Positions 13,050-23,881 of a stretch of DNA of 64,000 nt are shown piece by piece (position 1 is the first letter of the stretch; every line of letters starts with the position of its first letter). The notes beneath the pieces are model-generated. The model worked only from the letters and a program-made list of their open reading frames with translations, was not told the DNA's origin and did not search any database. The stretch is from Gelatoporia subvermispora B (taxonomy: Eukaryota; Basidiomycota; Agaricomycetes; Polyporales; Gelatoporiaceae): NCBI GenBank assembly GCA_000320605.2, contig KB445795.1:1053867-1117866 (forward strand), given 5' to 3'. The position numbers were made by a program, and so were the translations under genes.

Positions 13050-14969
13050 ATGGAAGCACAAGATCCTCTGTTCGACCTCATCGGGCTTGGTTTCGGCCCC
13101 GCGAACCTCGCCATCGCGGGGGCTATCGTCGAGAAGTGGGAAGGCCCGAGCGCCGGTGGCGTACGTTCATCAGCTCCGACTCTCGCGCAAATATTGACGA
13201 CCTATTCCACATCACATCTTGTGACCCCTCAATAGGACGGTGGTATCTCAGCTCACAAGGTTCTTTTCATCGAGAAGCAGCCCGAGTTCCAATGGCATCC
13301 GGGAATGCTCCTCCCCAATACGCGCATGCAGATCAGGTCGGTCTCGTATCTTGGTCCTGAGTATCAATCACGTATTGACTACAACATTGCCATTTTGCAG
13401 TTTCTTGAAAGATCTTGCAACTTTGCGATCTCCGCAATCGCCGTTGACTTTCCTGTCGTATCTGCATGCCGAAGGCCGGCTCTTGCCCTTCATCAATCGC
13501 GGTAGCTTTACGCCAACTCGGCGGGAGTACTTCGACTACCTCTCCTGGGCGGCGCGAACAGTCGAATCGAAAGGAATAAAAGTCCAATACGGAGAGGAAG
13601 TTGTCTCGATACGTGGAAGCGAGGACAACACGGTGGAGGTGCACAGTCGAGACGTTAAAACCGGCACGATCGTCATCCGACGCACAAGTATGTGCCCTAT
13701 TTCTGCAGTCGGAGATGTATTGCTGACTATAGATCAGGAAACCTGGTGATCTCGCCGGGAGGAAACCCCAAGTTACCACCCAACATTTCTCTTCTGTACC
13801 CCCATCCTCGCATCCTTCACAGCTCGCGATATGCCACGTCGGTTGATCAGCTCCTGGGCACCTTATCGCCAGCAAATCGTCCGCTACGAATTGCGGTGAT
13901 TGGCTCCGGACAGTCTGCGGCAGAAGTCACGCTGGATCTTCACAGCCGCCTGAGTTCGATGCCTGGAGGCGATCGGCCTCATGCGATTGACATGATCTTC
14001 CGCAACGGTTCACTGAAGCCCAGCGATGATTCGCCGTTCTCAAACGAAATATTCGATCCCGACAGTGAGTCTGTCTAGTGTCACAAAACTATGTCGATAC
14101 TGAGGTCTTTCGAAGCAACCGAGGTAATCTACAATCTGCCGACCCAGAGCGATCGCGAGAATATCTTGAAGGAGTATAATAATACCAATTACAGTGTTGT
14201 TAACCCCAGGACCATCGACGCCGTGCGTAGCCTGCTATTCACTGCTAATTGCTGCCTGACAGATAATTCGCCATAGATGTACGAGGTCATGTACGACCAG
14301 AAATTGGACGATGCGATTGCGCGCCGAAAGGGCGACAAGGCGACGCCCTCGGCGGCGCGCATTACCATGCACCCGCATATGACGCTCTACTTTGCGGACG
14401 ATCTCCCCCAGCTTGCCGAAACAGACTCCGCAACGGAGACATCGCAGGAGGGGATTCGGCTGACTTTGCAGAACGTCTTCTCTCAGGCGCAGTCAACACG
14501 AGATTATGACGCTGTCGTCTGCGCGACGGGCTATGACCGGACCTCCTGGCTGCGCATGCTCACGTCTTCGGACATTGGCAAGCACTTCGGCCTCAACCTC
14601 TCATCTGACCCCGTCCAGCTCGTGCCGTCGACGGAGATACCAAAAGGTCCTGACGGCTCACTCTTCGACGCCTCCGAGGAAGAGGCGACGTGGCGGCCAG
14701 CGTCTCCCATAACGCCTGCGTCGCCGAGCCCGCCGTCTACACCCACATCCTCGGCCCTGTCGCAATCGCGCATGCTCGGCCAATTGCCTATCACCAAGCT
14801 CTACATCACGCGGGAGTACTGCCTTGTGCCGAATTCACCGCAGTTCAAGCCGCGTATTTATTTGCAGGGATGCACGGAGGCGACGCATGGTCTCAGCGAG
14901 TCCTTGCTGAGTATTCTTGGTGTGCGAGCCGGCCTCGTCGTGGACGACCTTTGGAAAAACTCACAGTAG
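13050..14969 (+). CDS. omo1: L-ornithine N5-monooxygenase (siderophore biosynthesis)
   Basis: Flavin- and NADPH-dependent enzyme that hydroxylates the side-chain nitrogen of ornithine, the first committed step to hydroxamate siderophores. Six exons (13050-13160, 13236-13336, 13401-13687, 13738-14064, 14116-14222, 14277-14969) join in phase to 541 residues. The FAD motif GLGFGPANLAIA starts near residue 12. Family signatures include WHPGMLLPNTRMQISFLKDL, the NADPH motif VIGSGQSAAEV, the PSDDSPFSNEIFDP block and ATGYDR near residue 394. The 3' part encodes a proline- and serine-rich insert before the conserved ending (CTEATHGLSESLLS). It is transcribed away from the synthetase. The Omphalotus siderophore cluster has the same pair plus an acyltransferase, which is not seen here. 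Symbol by analogy with that cluster; equivalent to Aspergillus sidA. Confidence 0.95.
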
Positions 14970-15357
14970 TTGTATTTTTGTCACATGTAAACCTCCTCGG
15001 TATCTCGGTGGTCTCTGATAGACGGCTTAATTTTAACTGATATGTATCTGGCAGTCGTGTGCAGCATCCTTGTATGGCGGCGTTCGTCTGCGCCGACTCT
15101 GTCACGCCCCTCTGCGGCAGAAGCGTGACACTTTTCACGTGCGTGTGACATTGCGTGACGCATGCGCGAACGTGCTTGGCCGCGGAATCTTCTGTGCCTG
15201 CGCAGCGCCCTGTGGTCCCGAGAGCCATCGTAACGCTACCGGCTTCGACGCCGTCGTCGACGGCGAGCTCAACGTTCAAACACCCCTTCTGAGCTGCACT
15301 ACTTCTGATATTGACGACTAGCAACGATCTACGACCTTTCACGACTGTTTATGAACT
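14970..15357. other. Intergenic, 388 bp
   Basis: Space between the monooxygenase and the membrane-protein gene, both on the plus strand. It contains a CACGTG hexamer near 15136 and a run of GTGAC-type repeats around 15115-15160. No coding frame is supported. Confidence 0.5.
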
Positions 15358-17234
15358 ATGTATTCTCCGGACTATCGTCTTGATACTCCTCCGCCATCTT
15401 CGCAGTTCCGGCGGCCATGGTCCCCCGATCCTTACGACCCGTTTCCTCCTTTACCACAGCAAGTGCATCGCGCTGCGATTCCACAAGGATATACCAGACA
15501 GCGTGAAGTATCAGATGTATCTATAGAAGCACTTGACCTCGCGGACTATGCGATGAATGTCTCCCGCGATGACAATCTCTATTCACAACATGGATTCCGT
15601 GCGTATGATCAGTACCCACCCTCTCCCCCTCGCCTGCCACTCGCGAGCCATGAGTCAATGCAAACTCCATCGCTGGCCTCTCCATCGCTATCCAGTGCAC
15701 CGTCCTTATCCTCCTCAGGCTCTCCAAGACGAGCTCCCCAACGACGGCCTTTCTCATTACCCGCTCAAACCCTCCCTTATGGTTCCTCACATGGTCATTC
15801 GTCGTACCCCGGACGGTCCCCGGCGGTAGCTCCTGACTACGAGGTCGACATCAGCAACTTCCCTTCCTTCTCCCAGGCGTGGTACGATCCTGAGAAGCCA
15901 CGGATGCCTGGTGCCCTTTCTTCAGCAGGTCATGGGTCATACGAAGCAACTATGTCTCCGTTCGACCCTGCATACCCGACCCACGCCTACAATGCGTCTC
16001 CATACCCCGACTTCCCCCCACATTCTCCCCCACCCTCGTATCCATTCCCACACTCCCAGGACGGCCTCTCGAAGTCGTCGCGCGATCCTAATCTAGTCCC
16101 GTGGGGCACTGATCTAGCCGAGAGCGATGCCCCGATAGATCCGGAGATGAAGGAGGAACGCTTGAGAATGCTGGAGCGCGAATTTGGCGGGAAGCAGCGC
16201 CAAGACAACGATAACGCCGAAACGGCGGTAGGGAGTGTAGATCACACTGGTAAACTTATCACAGAGGGACCCAAGAAGAGGCTTGCGGTACGCTGTGTCG
16301 AGGTTCTCCTCGCTCTCACGGCGTGCATCTCTTCGATATATGCTGCATTGGTACGTATGACGCACCCCCCTTCGACTTCCTGTACCTATTTGGTTGCTGC
16401 ATGTGCATGCATGCATTCAATGTTCATGGTCGATTTGTCATTGTTACCGTGTGTATCGTAGAGTGACTGATTCGACTGTGATTCAGGTCATCAAGCCTCC
16501 CACCCCCGCTCCTCCGGCCAACAAACTGCCCGCCTACCTCCTCTATGTCCTTTCTGCGCTGACCTTCCTCGCAGTCACGTTCGTCTTCTTCCTCTACCCT
16601 TGCTGCTGCGGCCGTCGCCGGCCTGCCCAAGAAACGCCCTTTTCACAGGGTCCAGGCGGCATGATGGTGCTTCCAGTACCAAACATGCCCGGCAAGGGCA
16701 AGCCCAGAAAGAACAAGAAAGGCAAACAGGACTCGCAGGGCGTGCAAGTGAACCTGATCGTCGACCCATCAATGTTTGGTGGCGATCGCGAGTCTCGCAG
16801 TGGCGAGTGGGATGAGGCGGACGACGAGGACCCGGAGGCTCCGCCTGGGTCATATACATCCTCGCGTACGCGTCGGCCTCCGCGCCGCCGCGGCATCTTC
16901 GCGGGGCTGGCGATGGAGGCGCAGTGGAAGGCTGCGCGGAAGACGCTCAAGTGGGGGATGGCATTCGACGTCGTGTCGATGGTAATATGGGGCACGGAGT
17001 TCGTCGTAATCCTTATGGGAAAACGTTGTCCGGTGGGTGAATTCGAAGGCTGGTGAGTTTTGAGTTTCGTACAGTGTCGATTATAACTGAATACTGTGCG
17101 ACCGCCACAGGTGCGATGCCTACAATGTCGCAAGCGCCTCGGCATTCCTCATTTGCCTAGCATTTGGGTTTAGCATATTTTTTGATATCAAGGACTTGCA
17201 CCAGAGTAGTGCCTCGCCGAGGACGCGGACATGA
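15358..17234 (+). CDS. Four-span MARVEL-like membrane protein with long proline-rich N-terminal tail
   Basis: Three exons (15358-16350, 16487-17052, 17111-17234) join in phase to 560 residues. The first ~310 residues are proline-, serine- and tyrosine-rich with no recognised domain and are probably cytosolic. Four hydrophobic segments follow: LAVRCVEVLLALTACISS (end of exon 1), LLYVLSALTFLAVTFVFFLY (start of exon 2, followed by a CCC cluster), WGMAFDVVSMVIWGTEFVV (end of exon 2) and SASAFLICLAFGFSIFF (exon 3). A basic and acidic loop of ~110 residues separates spans 2 and 3. Four spans with both ends inside suggest a MARVEL-type topology, as in fungal cell-cortex proteins, but no specific function can be assigned. 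It is adjacent to the siderophore genes but lacks the twelve spans of a transporter. Confidence 0.75.
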
Positions 17235-17457
17235 CATATCACACGCTTTGCTCTTGTTGATCTCACGACGCTGATGATGATATTATTGAGACTATCAATG
17301 GTCCGAGAAGAAAAGCGTGTCTGGGCCCGAGTACGGCCTTGTTTGTTCTTGATGGTACAGAGGGTATGTCGAGAAATACACGGGATATATCAGGTTCAAT
17401 GTCGATATGCGACATGAAAAGGGCTTGCAGTTCAGTGCGAGCGAATTGCACAACACT

Positions 17458-18906
17458 TTATGGGGCGTTCTGTGGACTCTTTGAGCCAGACGGCCTGCTA
17501 TGTCTCTCCGCCCATCTCCTGAGGCTGTCCAAAGTCTTGGCTACGTCGGTAACGGTCTTCATAATAGTGGAGAATATGCGATTGCCGTGCTCATCGAGGA
17601 GAGCCTGGATCTGAATGTGTACTTGCTGTAGGAGGGGCGCAAAGTCGGCTTGCACCGCCTGGAGAAGAGGCGGCGCGACTGCCTTGAATATCTGATCCGC
17701 AGTCATTGCAGGCGGGAGCTCCTGTGGCCGCGAAGCAAATTCTTGAGCTGCCTGTTCCAAGCTCAAAATGTGCGCATTCAGGGATTCGATCCTTTGCATG
17801 GCTACCGCGTTCTGGAACAAAGCCGTTTGCTCGAGCGGAATGCAGACAAGCAAGATGACTGACCTCTTGCTTTATCTGGAGATTATCTCGTCGCAATTCA
17901 GCGACTTCCTCAGTTTGACGTTTGTCCACCTCGTTCTCCTTGTGCGAGGTCAGAAGTGACTGCATAAGATCTGCAAGTTCTGTCACTTGATTGCCCATCG
18001 TGTCCATCTCTCGCTGCAGCTGCTCGTAAGTCGATAGAGGTACAGATGGCGGTAGGTGCTGTATGTTCTCTCGAATTTGTTCTTCGATTTCATTCAAGAC
18101 ATCGTTATCGTGTTCCACCAGGGCATCGTTCAGGTATGAGATCCTATCCTCCAGTGATGTCAGCTGAATGCTTAGATCGTTGAAGTCGTCCGCTTGTTGC
18201 GCGAATCGCCTTTGATGATCCTCTTCCAGAGAAGCCTTGTTAAAGATGAGTAGCAGCACCAAGATGCAGGAGATGAGAATCGTACCGAAGCGTGAGACTC
18301 TTGCAATAAGTCCTTCTGCATCTCTATCAAAACTCCTTTGACCTGCCGCACATCTTCTCTCAGTATGGCATAGTCCTCGCCGACTAATTCCTCCCCGTCC
18401 CGGTTACTGACGGGTGGCGGAGGCCAGGAGTCCATTTCAGACAGTTTTTGTATTGCATGATGGAGCTGGCGGCGGTTCTCTTCACTTCGGATAGCTGCTT
18501 TGGATAAGGCAGCGGTGATGCGCTCTTTCTCTGTCGGCGGCAGCGCAATATACACCGACGAGCTCTGGAATTGGCGGTAGTCTTGCGAGATCTTATCAAA
18601 TTTTTCGACATCATTTTGAATTGAGACGATGTCATATAATAGTCTGAGTGTAGTCTCTTAAAATCAGATGGAACCCGAGGCAGAAGGTGACATGCCTGGC
18701 GCGGTCAGACCAAGCAACATAGCCTTTGTCAGGTGAAGATTGCGAACCAGATGCAGTACGTTGTAAACTGTCTCTCCAGGCTTTGGGACCGAGAGGAATC
18801 TGCGACCGAAGGACGTCATGCTAACGTTTAGCCACAACTTCCGGACGGCCACGGGCTACAACACGAAGCTCACCCTTGTGTCTGACGCTGAGCGAGTGCT
18901 GCCCAT
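17458..18906 (-). CDS. Orphan coiled-coil protein
   Basis: Unrecognised gene whose 3' two thirds are well supported: exons 17458-17811, 17864-18235 and a 5' exon ending at 18286 join in phase. The protein is rich in Glu, Gln, Leu and Lys with heptad-like repeats (DRISYLNDALVEHDNDVL, YEQLQREMDTMGNQVTEL), so a long coiled coil is expected. The last ~60 residues are hydrophilic and end in RPSGSKSPQNAP. The 5' end is unclear: the frame stays open to about 18658 without an ATG until 18435. A plausible but unproven model adds two upstream exons starting at the ATG at 18904-18906, using introns with donors GTGAGC and GTACTG. Divergent from UTP21. Function unknown. Confidence 0.6.
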
Positions 18907-19201
18907 CGTGAAAGGTGAAATCTATGCGTATGGACTTTCGAGATTTTCCCACCAAAGGAAATAGCAGGATGTAAACGGTGTTAACGGTGCGTTAAGAGGC
19001 GTGGCTCTGGTATGTTTCAAGGCGTTTCGCCAATGGCGGGGACGTGCCGCGACAGGGGCAAGGTCACGTGAACCGTGTCTCTCACGTGAATGTGCTTTTT
19101 CTGCTCGAAGACTTGAGTGCACGCCGCCGCCGAAGTCCGCTGAACTCTCGACTCGCGCTGGGCGCACCAGACCTATTTGTTTACTTTGAAAATCTGCTAG
19201 T
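18907..19201. promoter_or_regulatory. Divergent promoter with paired CACGTG boxes
   Basis: Two CACGTG hexamers lie at 19065-19070 and 19083-19088, each inside TCACGTGAA, 18 bp apart. They sit ~115-135 bp upstream of the UTP21 start. CACGTG is the core site of bHLH factors such as Cbf1 and Pho4. The repeated extended context suggests a real regulatory pair; the factor is unknown. Confidence 0.4.
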
Positions 19202-22200
19202 ATGGTTGCCGCTCTACCATCAATGTCAGACGCGGGAAGAACAAGTCCCCCTCCTCGCAAACGGCTTCGGGTGGGACCTGACTCTGAGGCTACTCCCAAA
19301 CCCTCACCGGAACCTCGCCTATTCGCGCCGTTCCGTGCACTCGGCCTTGTCACCAACCATGTTCCGTTTGTCTTGCAAACTCGTTCACATAAAGGTGCCA
19401 CAGAGGGACCGCGGCTACATCTTCTGACCTGCCTTGGGAAGGCCTGGGCAATGTGGGAAGGTGGTAAGATGGGATTACTCTTCGTCGGTACGTGAGTGCT
19501 CCTTTCTTTCCGCTCGACTTGGTGTCACTCAACACACTCATACACAGGGCCGGATGCGCCGGATAGGATTACCTCTATGGCAATGGATGGCAAGGCCGTG
19601 TGGGTCACTTCTGGTCCGTATGCCATCAAGTACATGCGAGGGAAAGAGGTAGGCAGGGTTGTGAATCCGCTGGACACCAATCTGTCAAGCATCCTCATAC
19701 TTGGCCCACAATTACTTGCTGTCACCGAAGATGGCAGCCGACTGTTTGCTTGGGATACAACAAGCGGAGGCAGGTCTACCGCCATATCATTGGTTTCGCC
19801 AACTTTGACGTATATTTATAGAGCTGCAGGCGAATATGCAGTTTGACTCTGGCTTCACCGCCACTTTAATGATGCATCCCGCCACGTACCTCAACAAAAT
19901 CCTTGTTGCAAGCAAAGAGGGCAATCTACAGCTGTGGAACATCCGCACTCAGTATGCAGATCTCATTGCTTCGTGCAAGCTTGCACTCACATATACATAG
20001 GACATGCATCCATACCTTCTCTCTGTCCTCCCTGTTAACTTTGCCTTCTGCCTCTCAAAATACTCCGACAGTTGCGATCACTGCCCTCGCACAATCACCC
20101 GCGATTGATGTTGTCGGCATCGGTTTCTCCACTGGAGAAATCTCAGTTTACGATGTTCGAACAGACGAACGTCTGATGAAAATGTCCATGCAGGATGGGA
20201 GTATCAAGTCGATGTCGTTCCGCAGTGGTACGTCTTTTGACTCAACTCTATCGAGAACAGTCTTTCCTGAGGTCTCTGCAGACGGACATCCTGTCCTCGC
20301 GACTGCTTCTTCTACGGGCCATATCGCGTTGTGGGACCTCAACGCTGGAGGACGACTACTTCACCTAGTACGAGGTGCTCACGAAGGCGCTGTCACTGCT
20401 GTCGAATGGGTCCCGGGTCAGCCCCTCCTGATTAGTTCTGGAGAGGACAACAGTGTAAAGGTGTGTTCACTAGCAAACCCACCTTGTGTGATATTCTCAA
20501 ACACTCCCTTATAGCAATGGTTATTTGACTCCCCGACGGCCGCCCCCCGTCTCCTGAAGTTCCGTTCCGGACACCATGCACCGCCTCATGTGATCCGGTA
20601 CTACGGTGACGATGGCAAGCAACTTCTCACCGCATCAAAAGACCGCAGCTTGAGGTGTACCAGCGTGGTCAGAGATTCTCGGAGTTTTGAATTCAGTCAA
20701 GGTATATTCTGACATTCCGTTGCAATCTTTTATTTGCTTGTTCAACACCGTCGTTGCAGGCTCCCTGGCCAAGAAAGCTACTAATTTGTCCATTCCTATC
20801 ACATCCCTCAAGTTTCCACCTATTTCCGCAATGTCGTATTCATCGGCAAGGTCCAAAGACTGGGACGATATTCTCACAGCACACTCTGATGAGACTTTCG
20901 CTCGTACATGGACGATGAAAGACAAACGAGTCGGGAAGCACACGTTTGGTTTTACCGCCGCTGGCAAGAAAGGTGGCCCTGTGGGGTCTGTGAAGGTAGG
21001 CTGCACACGCTAGTCTTGCTTGTATCTGCTCACCGGCACTTGTCTCTCTAGGCTGTATGTGTCACGGCCTGCGGTAACTTCGGCCTGGCATCGTCCTCTA
21101 CAGGATCCATCCATTTGTACAATATGCAGTCGGGCATATTCAGGAAGTCCTTCGGTATTGGACCTTGCCCTCCGGAGGTTCCCGCGAGGTTCCGGCCATC
21201 CAGCACGACAGGGAAGAAGGCTCAGGAACGGAGTGTCACTGGCCTTGCAACAGATGCGCTGAACACTGTCGTCATCGCTAGTACTTTAGACGGCACAGTC
21301 AACGTGCGCATTCCTGTTATTATACGCCACAATTGACTTAGCTGTCTTTCCTAGTTCTTCGACTTCCACACGGCGAAGTTGCAACAGACTGTTGTTCTCC
21401 CTTCAGCTGCTGTTTCGATCACTCTGCATCGCGATAGCGGACTTCTGGCCGTCGTTTGCGACGACCTCTTCGTGCGCGTCCTCGATATCGAGACACGACG
21501 AGTTGTCCGAGAGCTAGGCGGCTTCCGCGGACGTATTCTTGACCTCGTATGTGAAGTCTTTTCTAGATCAGATTTCGTGTACCAACCGATCCGCAGACGT
21601 TCTCCCCGGACTCGCGGTGGATTGTGACAACATCTCTTGACTCCATTATTCGGACCTTCGATATCCCAACGGGCCGCCTCATTGATGCGTTCCGGACGTC
21701 AAGTGTTGCGACAAGCGTTACATTCTCCCCCACGAACGACTTCCTCGCTACTGCTCATTTGGACAATGTCGGCATCTATCTATGGTATGCTCAATGCGGC
21801 AAACGTTCGTCTCTTGCTAACGAGATCGTCAACAGGGCAAACAGAGCACAGTACTCTGAGGTGTCATTCCAGAGCGTTGTGGATGACGAAGTTGTGGACG
21901 TTTCTTTACCCTCTATGCAGGGTGTTGCTGAGGATGAGGGTAGGCACCAGTTCCATGTTCTGCACTTCTCGCCGCTCACGTCGTTCCAGCCCTCGACGCA
22001 CTGTCGGCACTGTCTGTACAAGACAAGCCGCAGGATGTCTTCGTTACCCCGCCACAGTTGGATGGTGATCTCGTTACTTTGACATTGTTGCCGCGTTCAC
22101 GATGGCAGACCTTGCTTAACATCGAGGTTATCCAAGTAAGCCGCAATGTTGGTGCGATTAGATGAGCCATGGCGGTGCTGATCCTTCCCCATCAGCAACG

Positions 22201-22783
22201 GAACAAGCCCAAAGAGCCACCAAAAGAGCCTGAGAAGGCACCTTTCTTCCTGCCAACGTTACCCGGCGTTGAACCTCGGTTTACTGTTGAGCAAAACCAG
22301 CAGGAAGAGGCCCAAAAGAACACGTCAAAGCGGCTGCAGAAGGCTGCTGCGTCGACTGAGAGCGTCTTCCAACAGAAGTTGACTGCTGAAGACCCACGTG
22401 GCAATTGTGAGTATAATATACAAATCCTGTATCGCGGGCATTGTGACTGAAACGGCTTCACAGACGAGGACTTCTTCAACTACGCGAAAACGCTCTCGCC
22501 TGCAGCTTTGGACCTAGAGCTGCAATTACTCGTCTCCCTCGACCTGCTCCGAATGTTCTTGACGGCGCTCACACAGCGGCTGCGCTCGCATCGTGATTTT
22601 GAGGCCGTGCAGACATTCGAGAATGTGTTCCTGCGCATGCATGGAGACGTCCTTACATCGAACCCTGAGCTGCAGGAAGAGCTGAACGCGCTGCGAGAAG
22701 CGCAACGGACGGAAAGCGAGAAGCTCTTGGAGCTCCTCGCATCGTCGTTGGGCACACTGAACTTCGTCCGGGATACGATGTAG
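19202..22783 (+). CDS. UTP21: UTP21/WDR36, U3 snoRNP-associated WD40 protein
   Basis: Component of the UTP-B part of the small-subunit processome, needed for 18S rRNA maturation in the nucleolus. Fourteen exons join in phase to 959 residues: 19202-19487, 19548-19769, 19822-19951, 20001-20227, 20282-20460, 20515-20701, 20760-20995, 21052-21303, 21355-21546, 21597-21784, 21836-21939, 21990-22135, 22196-22406, 22464-22783. WD40 blades are visible throughout (GHIALWDLNAGG, GSIHLYNMQSG, DSIIRTFDIPTGR). Family-specific strings include MMHPATYLNK and ASKDRSLR, and the C-terminal Utp21 domain begins around FFLPTLPGVEPRF. The second intron needs a GC donor (GCAGGT at 19770) to keep the conserved TSGELQ reading. 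A second in-frame ATG at 19223 is an alternative start. Confidence 0.93.
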
Positions 22784-22987
22784 TTGGCTTGATATATCAC
22801 AGTAGTACCTATGTTGTATATTTTCTCCATGGTTCCCTGTCGGGCACGGATGAGCAAGTGAATCGCAGGAGACAGAAGTTCGAACAAGCGCCCAGATGTG
22901 GCGGCAGGCTCACTTTCCATAAGTCTCGCAACTTCCTACGCTCATCGCCTCTCAAAAGTATCATCTACTGCCTCGCACTATTTTTCG

Positions 22988-23855
22988 ATGGATCCATCAG
23001 CTCCATTGACTGTGGCAAAAGGAGCTCTCATTACATGCAAGTCCGTCTGCACGCTTGCCTGGCTGTTCTCATACATGCTCATGCCCGCCGCCAGCCGCAA
23101 TCACCGGGACATTCACTGGTCTCTTTGAAGTACTGAGAGTATCACCGAATTCCGCATTACTTGCAACATCGGCTGCTATAAATGGAGGCGTCGTCGGTGC
23201 TACATTCTTCGGTAAGCTTGTTGTAGCCTGGCCTGGGGGCTGGGATGTAGCTCACTGTTTTGCAGGTTTCCGAGAGTACATTGTCAGCCCGTCACTGACA
23301 TCATTACTCTGGGACACATCGTATACATATCGACTACGTGCGGCTCACAATTCAAGAGCCGCCGGTCCACAAACAGGCCAGAGACTGTCGTACTGGGACA
23401 TGCGCCTGCACAACGTACCAGACACCCTTGTCAGTGGCGCGTTCACTGGTGCTCTATTCAATGCATGGACACGTAAGTGATTTCAACTTGGTACATGTCA
23501 CTATCTAGAGTCATATGTCCCTCCAGACGGCCGTAAAGCGATTGTGCGTGGCACGTTCGGAATGTCGATGGCATGCACCATCCTGCAGCTCGCCTACAAC
23601 GAGCTCGGTATCGTGCGTATCAAGTACATCTCGCAGAGGGTCGACGAACCAAACAGCGAGCCCGAAAAACCCTTCCGAGAGCGAGCATTTCTCTGGTTCG
23701 GACTGAAGCCCCTGCAGGACGAGGAATACATCAAGGTTCTCAAGCGACAGCGAGAAGGCTACCTGCGTCGAATAGAGGAGTTAGAGCAACAACGGGAGGT
23801 TTTGGAGAAGCCACTTAAACCACATTCCCAATCCTCTAGCAGTACAGATATATGA
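22988..23855 (+). CDS. Tim17/22/23-family-like membrane protein (TIMMDC1-like)
   Basis: Small, probably mitochondrial inner-membrane protein. Exons 22988-23036, 23095-23211, 23266-23472 and 23527-23855 join in phase to 233 residues. Glycine- and small-residue-rich helices (ITGTFTGLFEVLR, LATSAAINGGVVGATFFGF, LVSGAFTGALFNAW, GTFGMSMACTILQLAYN) have the GxxxG spacing typical of the Tim17/Tim22/Tim23/Pmp24 group. The C-terminal ~60 residues form a charged helix (RQREGYLRRIEELEQQREVL). The first intron uses a GC donor in the consensus form GCAAGT (23037-23042). The fourth exon could instead begin at 23509, which would add six residues. It resembles the complex I assembly factor TIMMDC1 in layout; the exact role is not provable from sequence. 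Confidence 0.7.
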
Positions 23856-23881
23856 TACCCCGATATAGATCACATTTTCGG

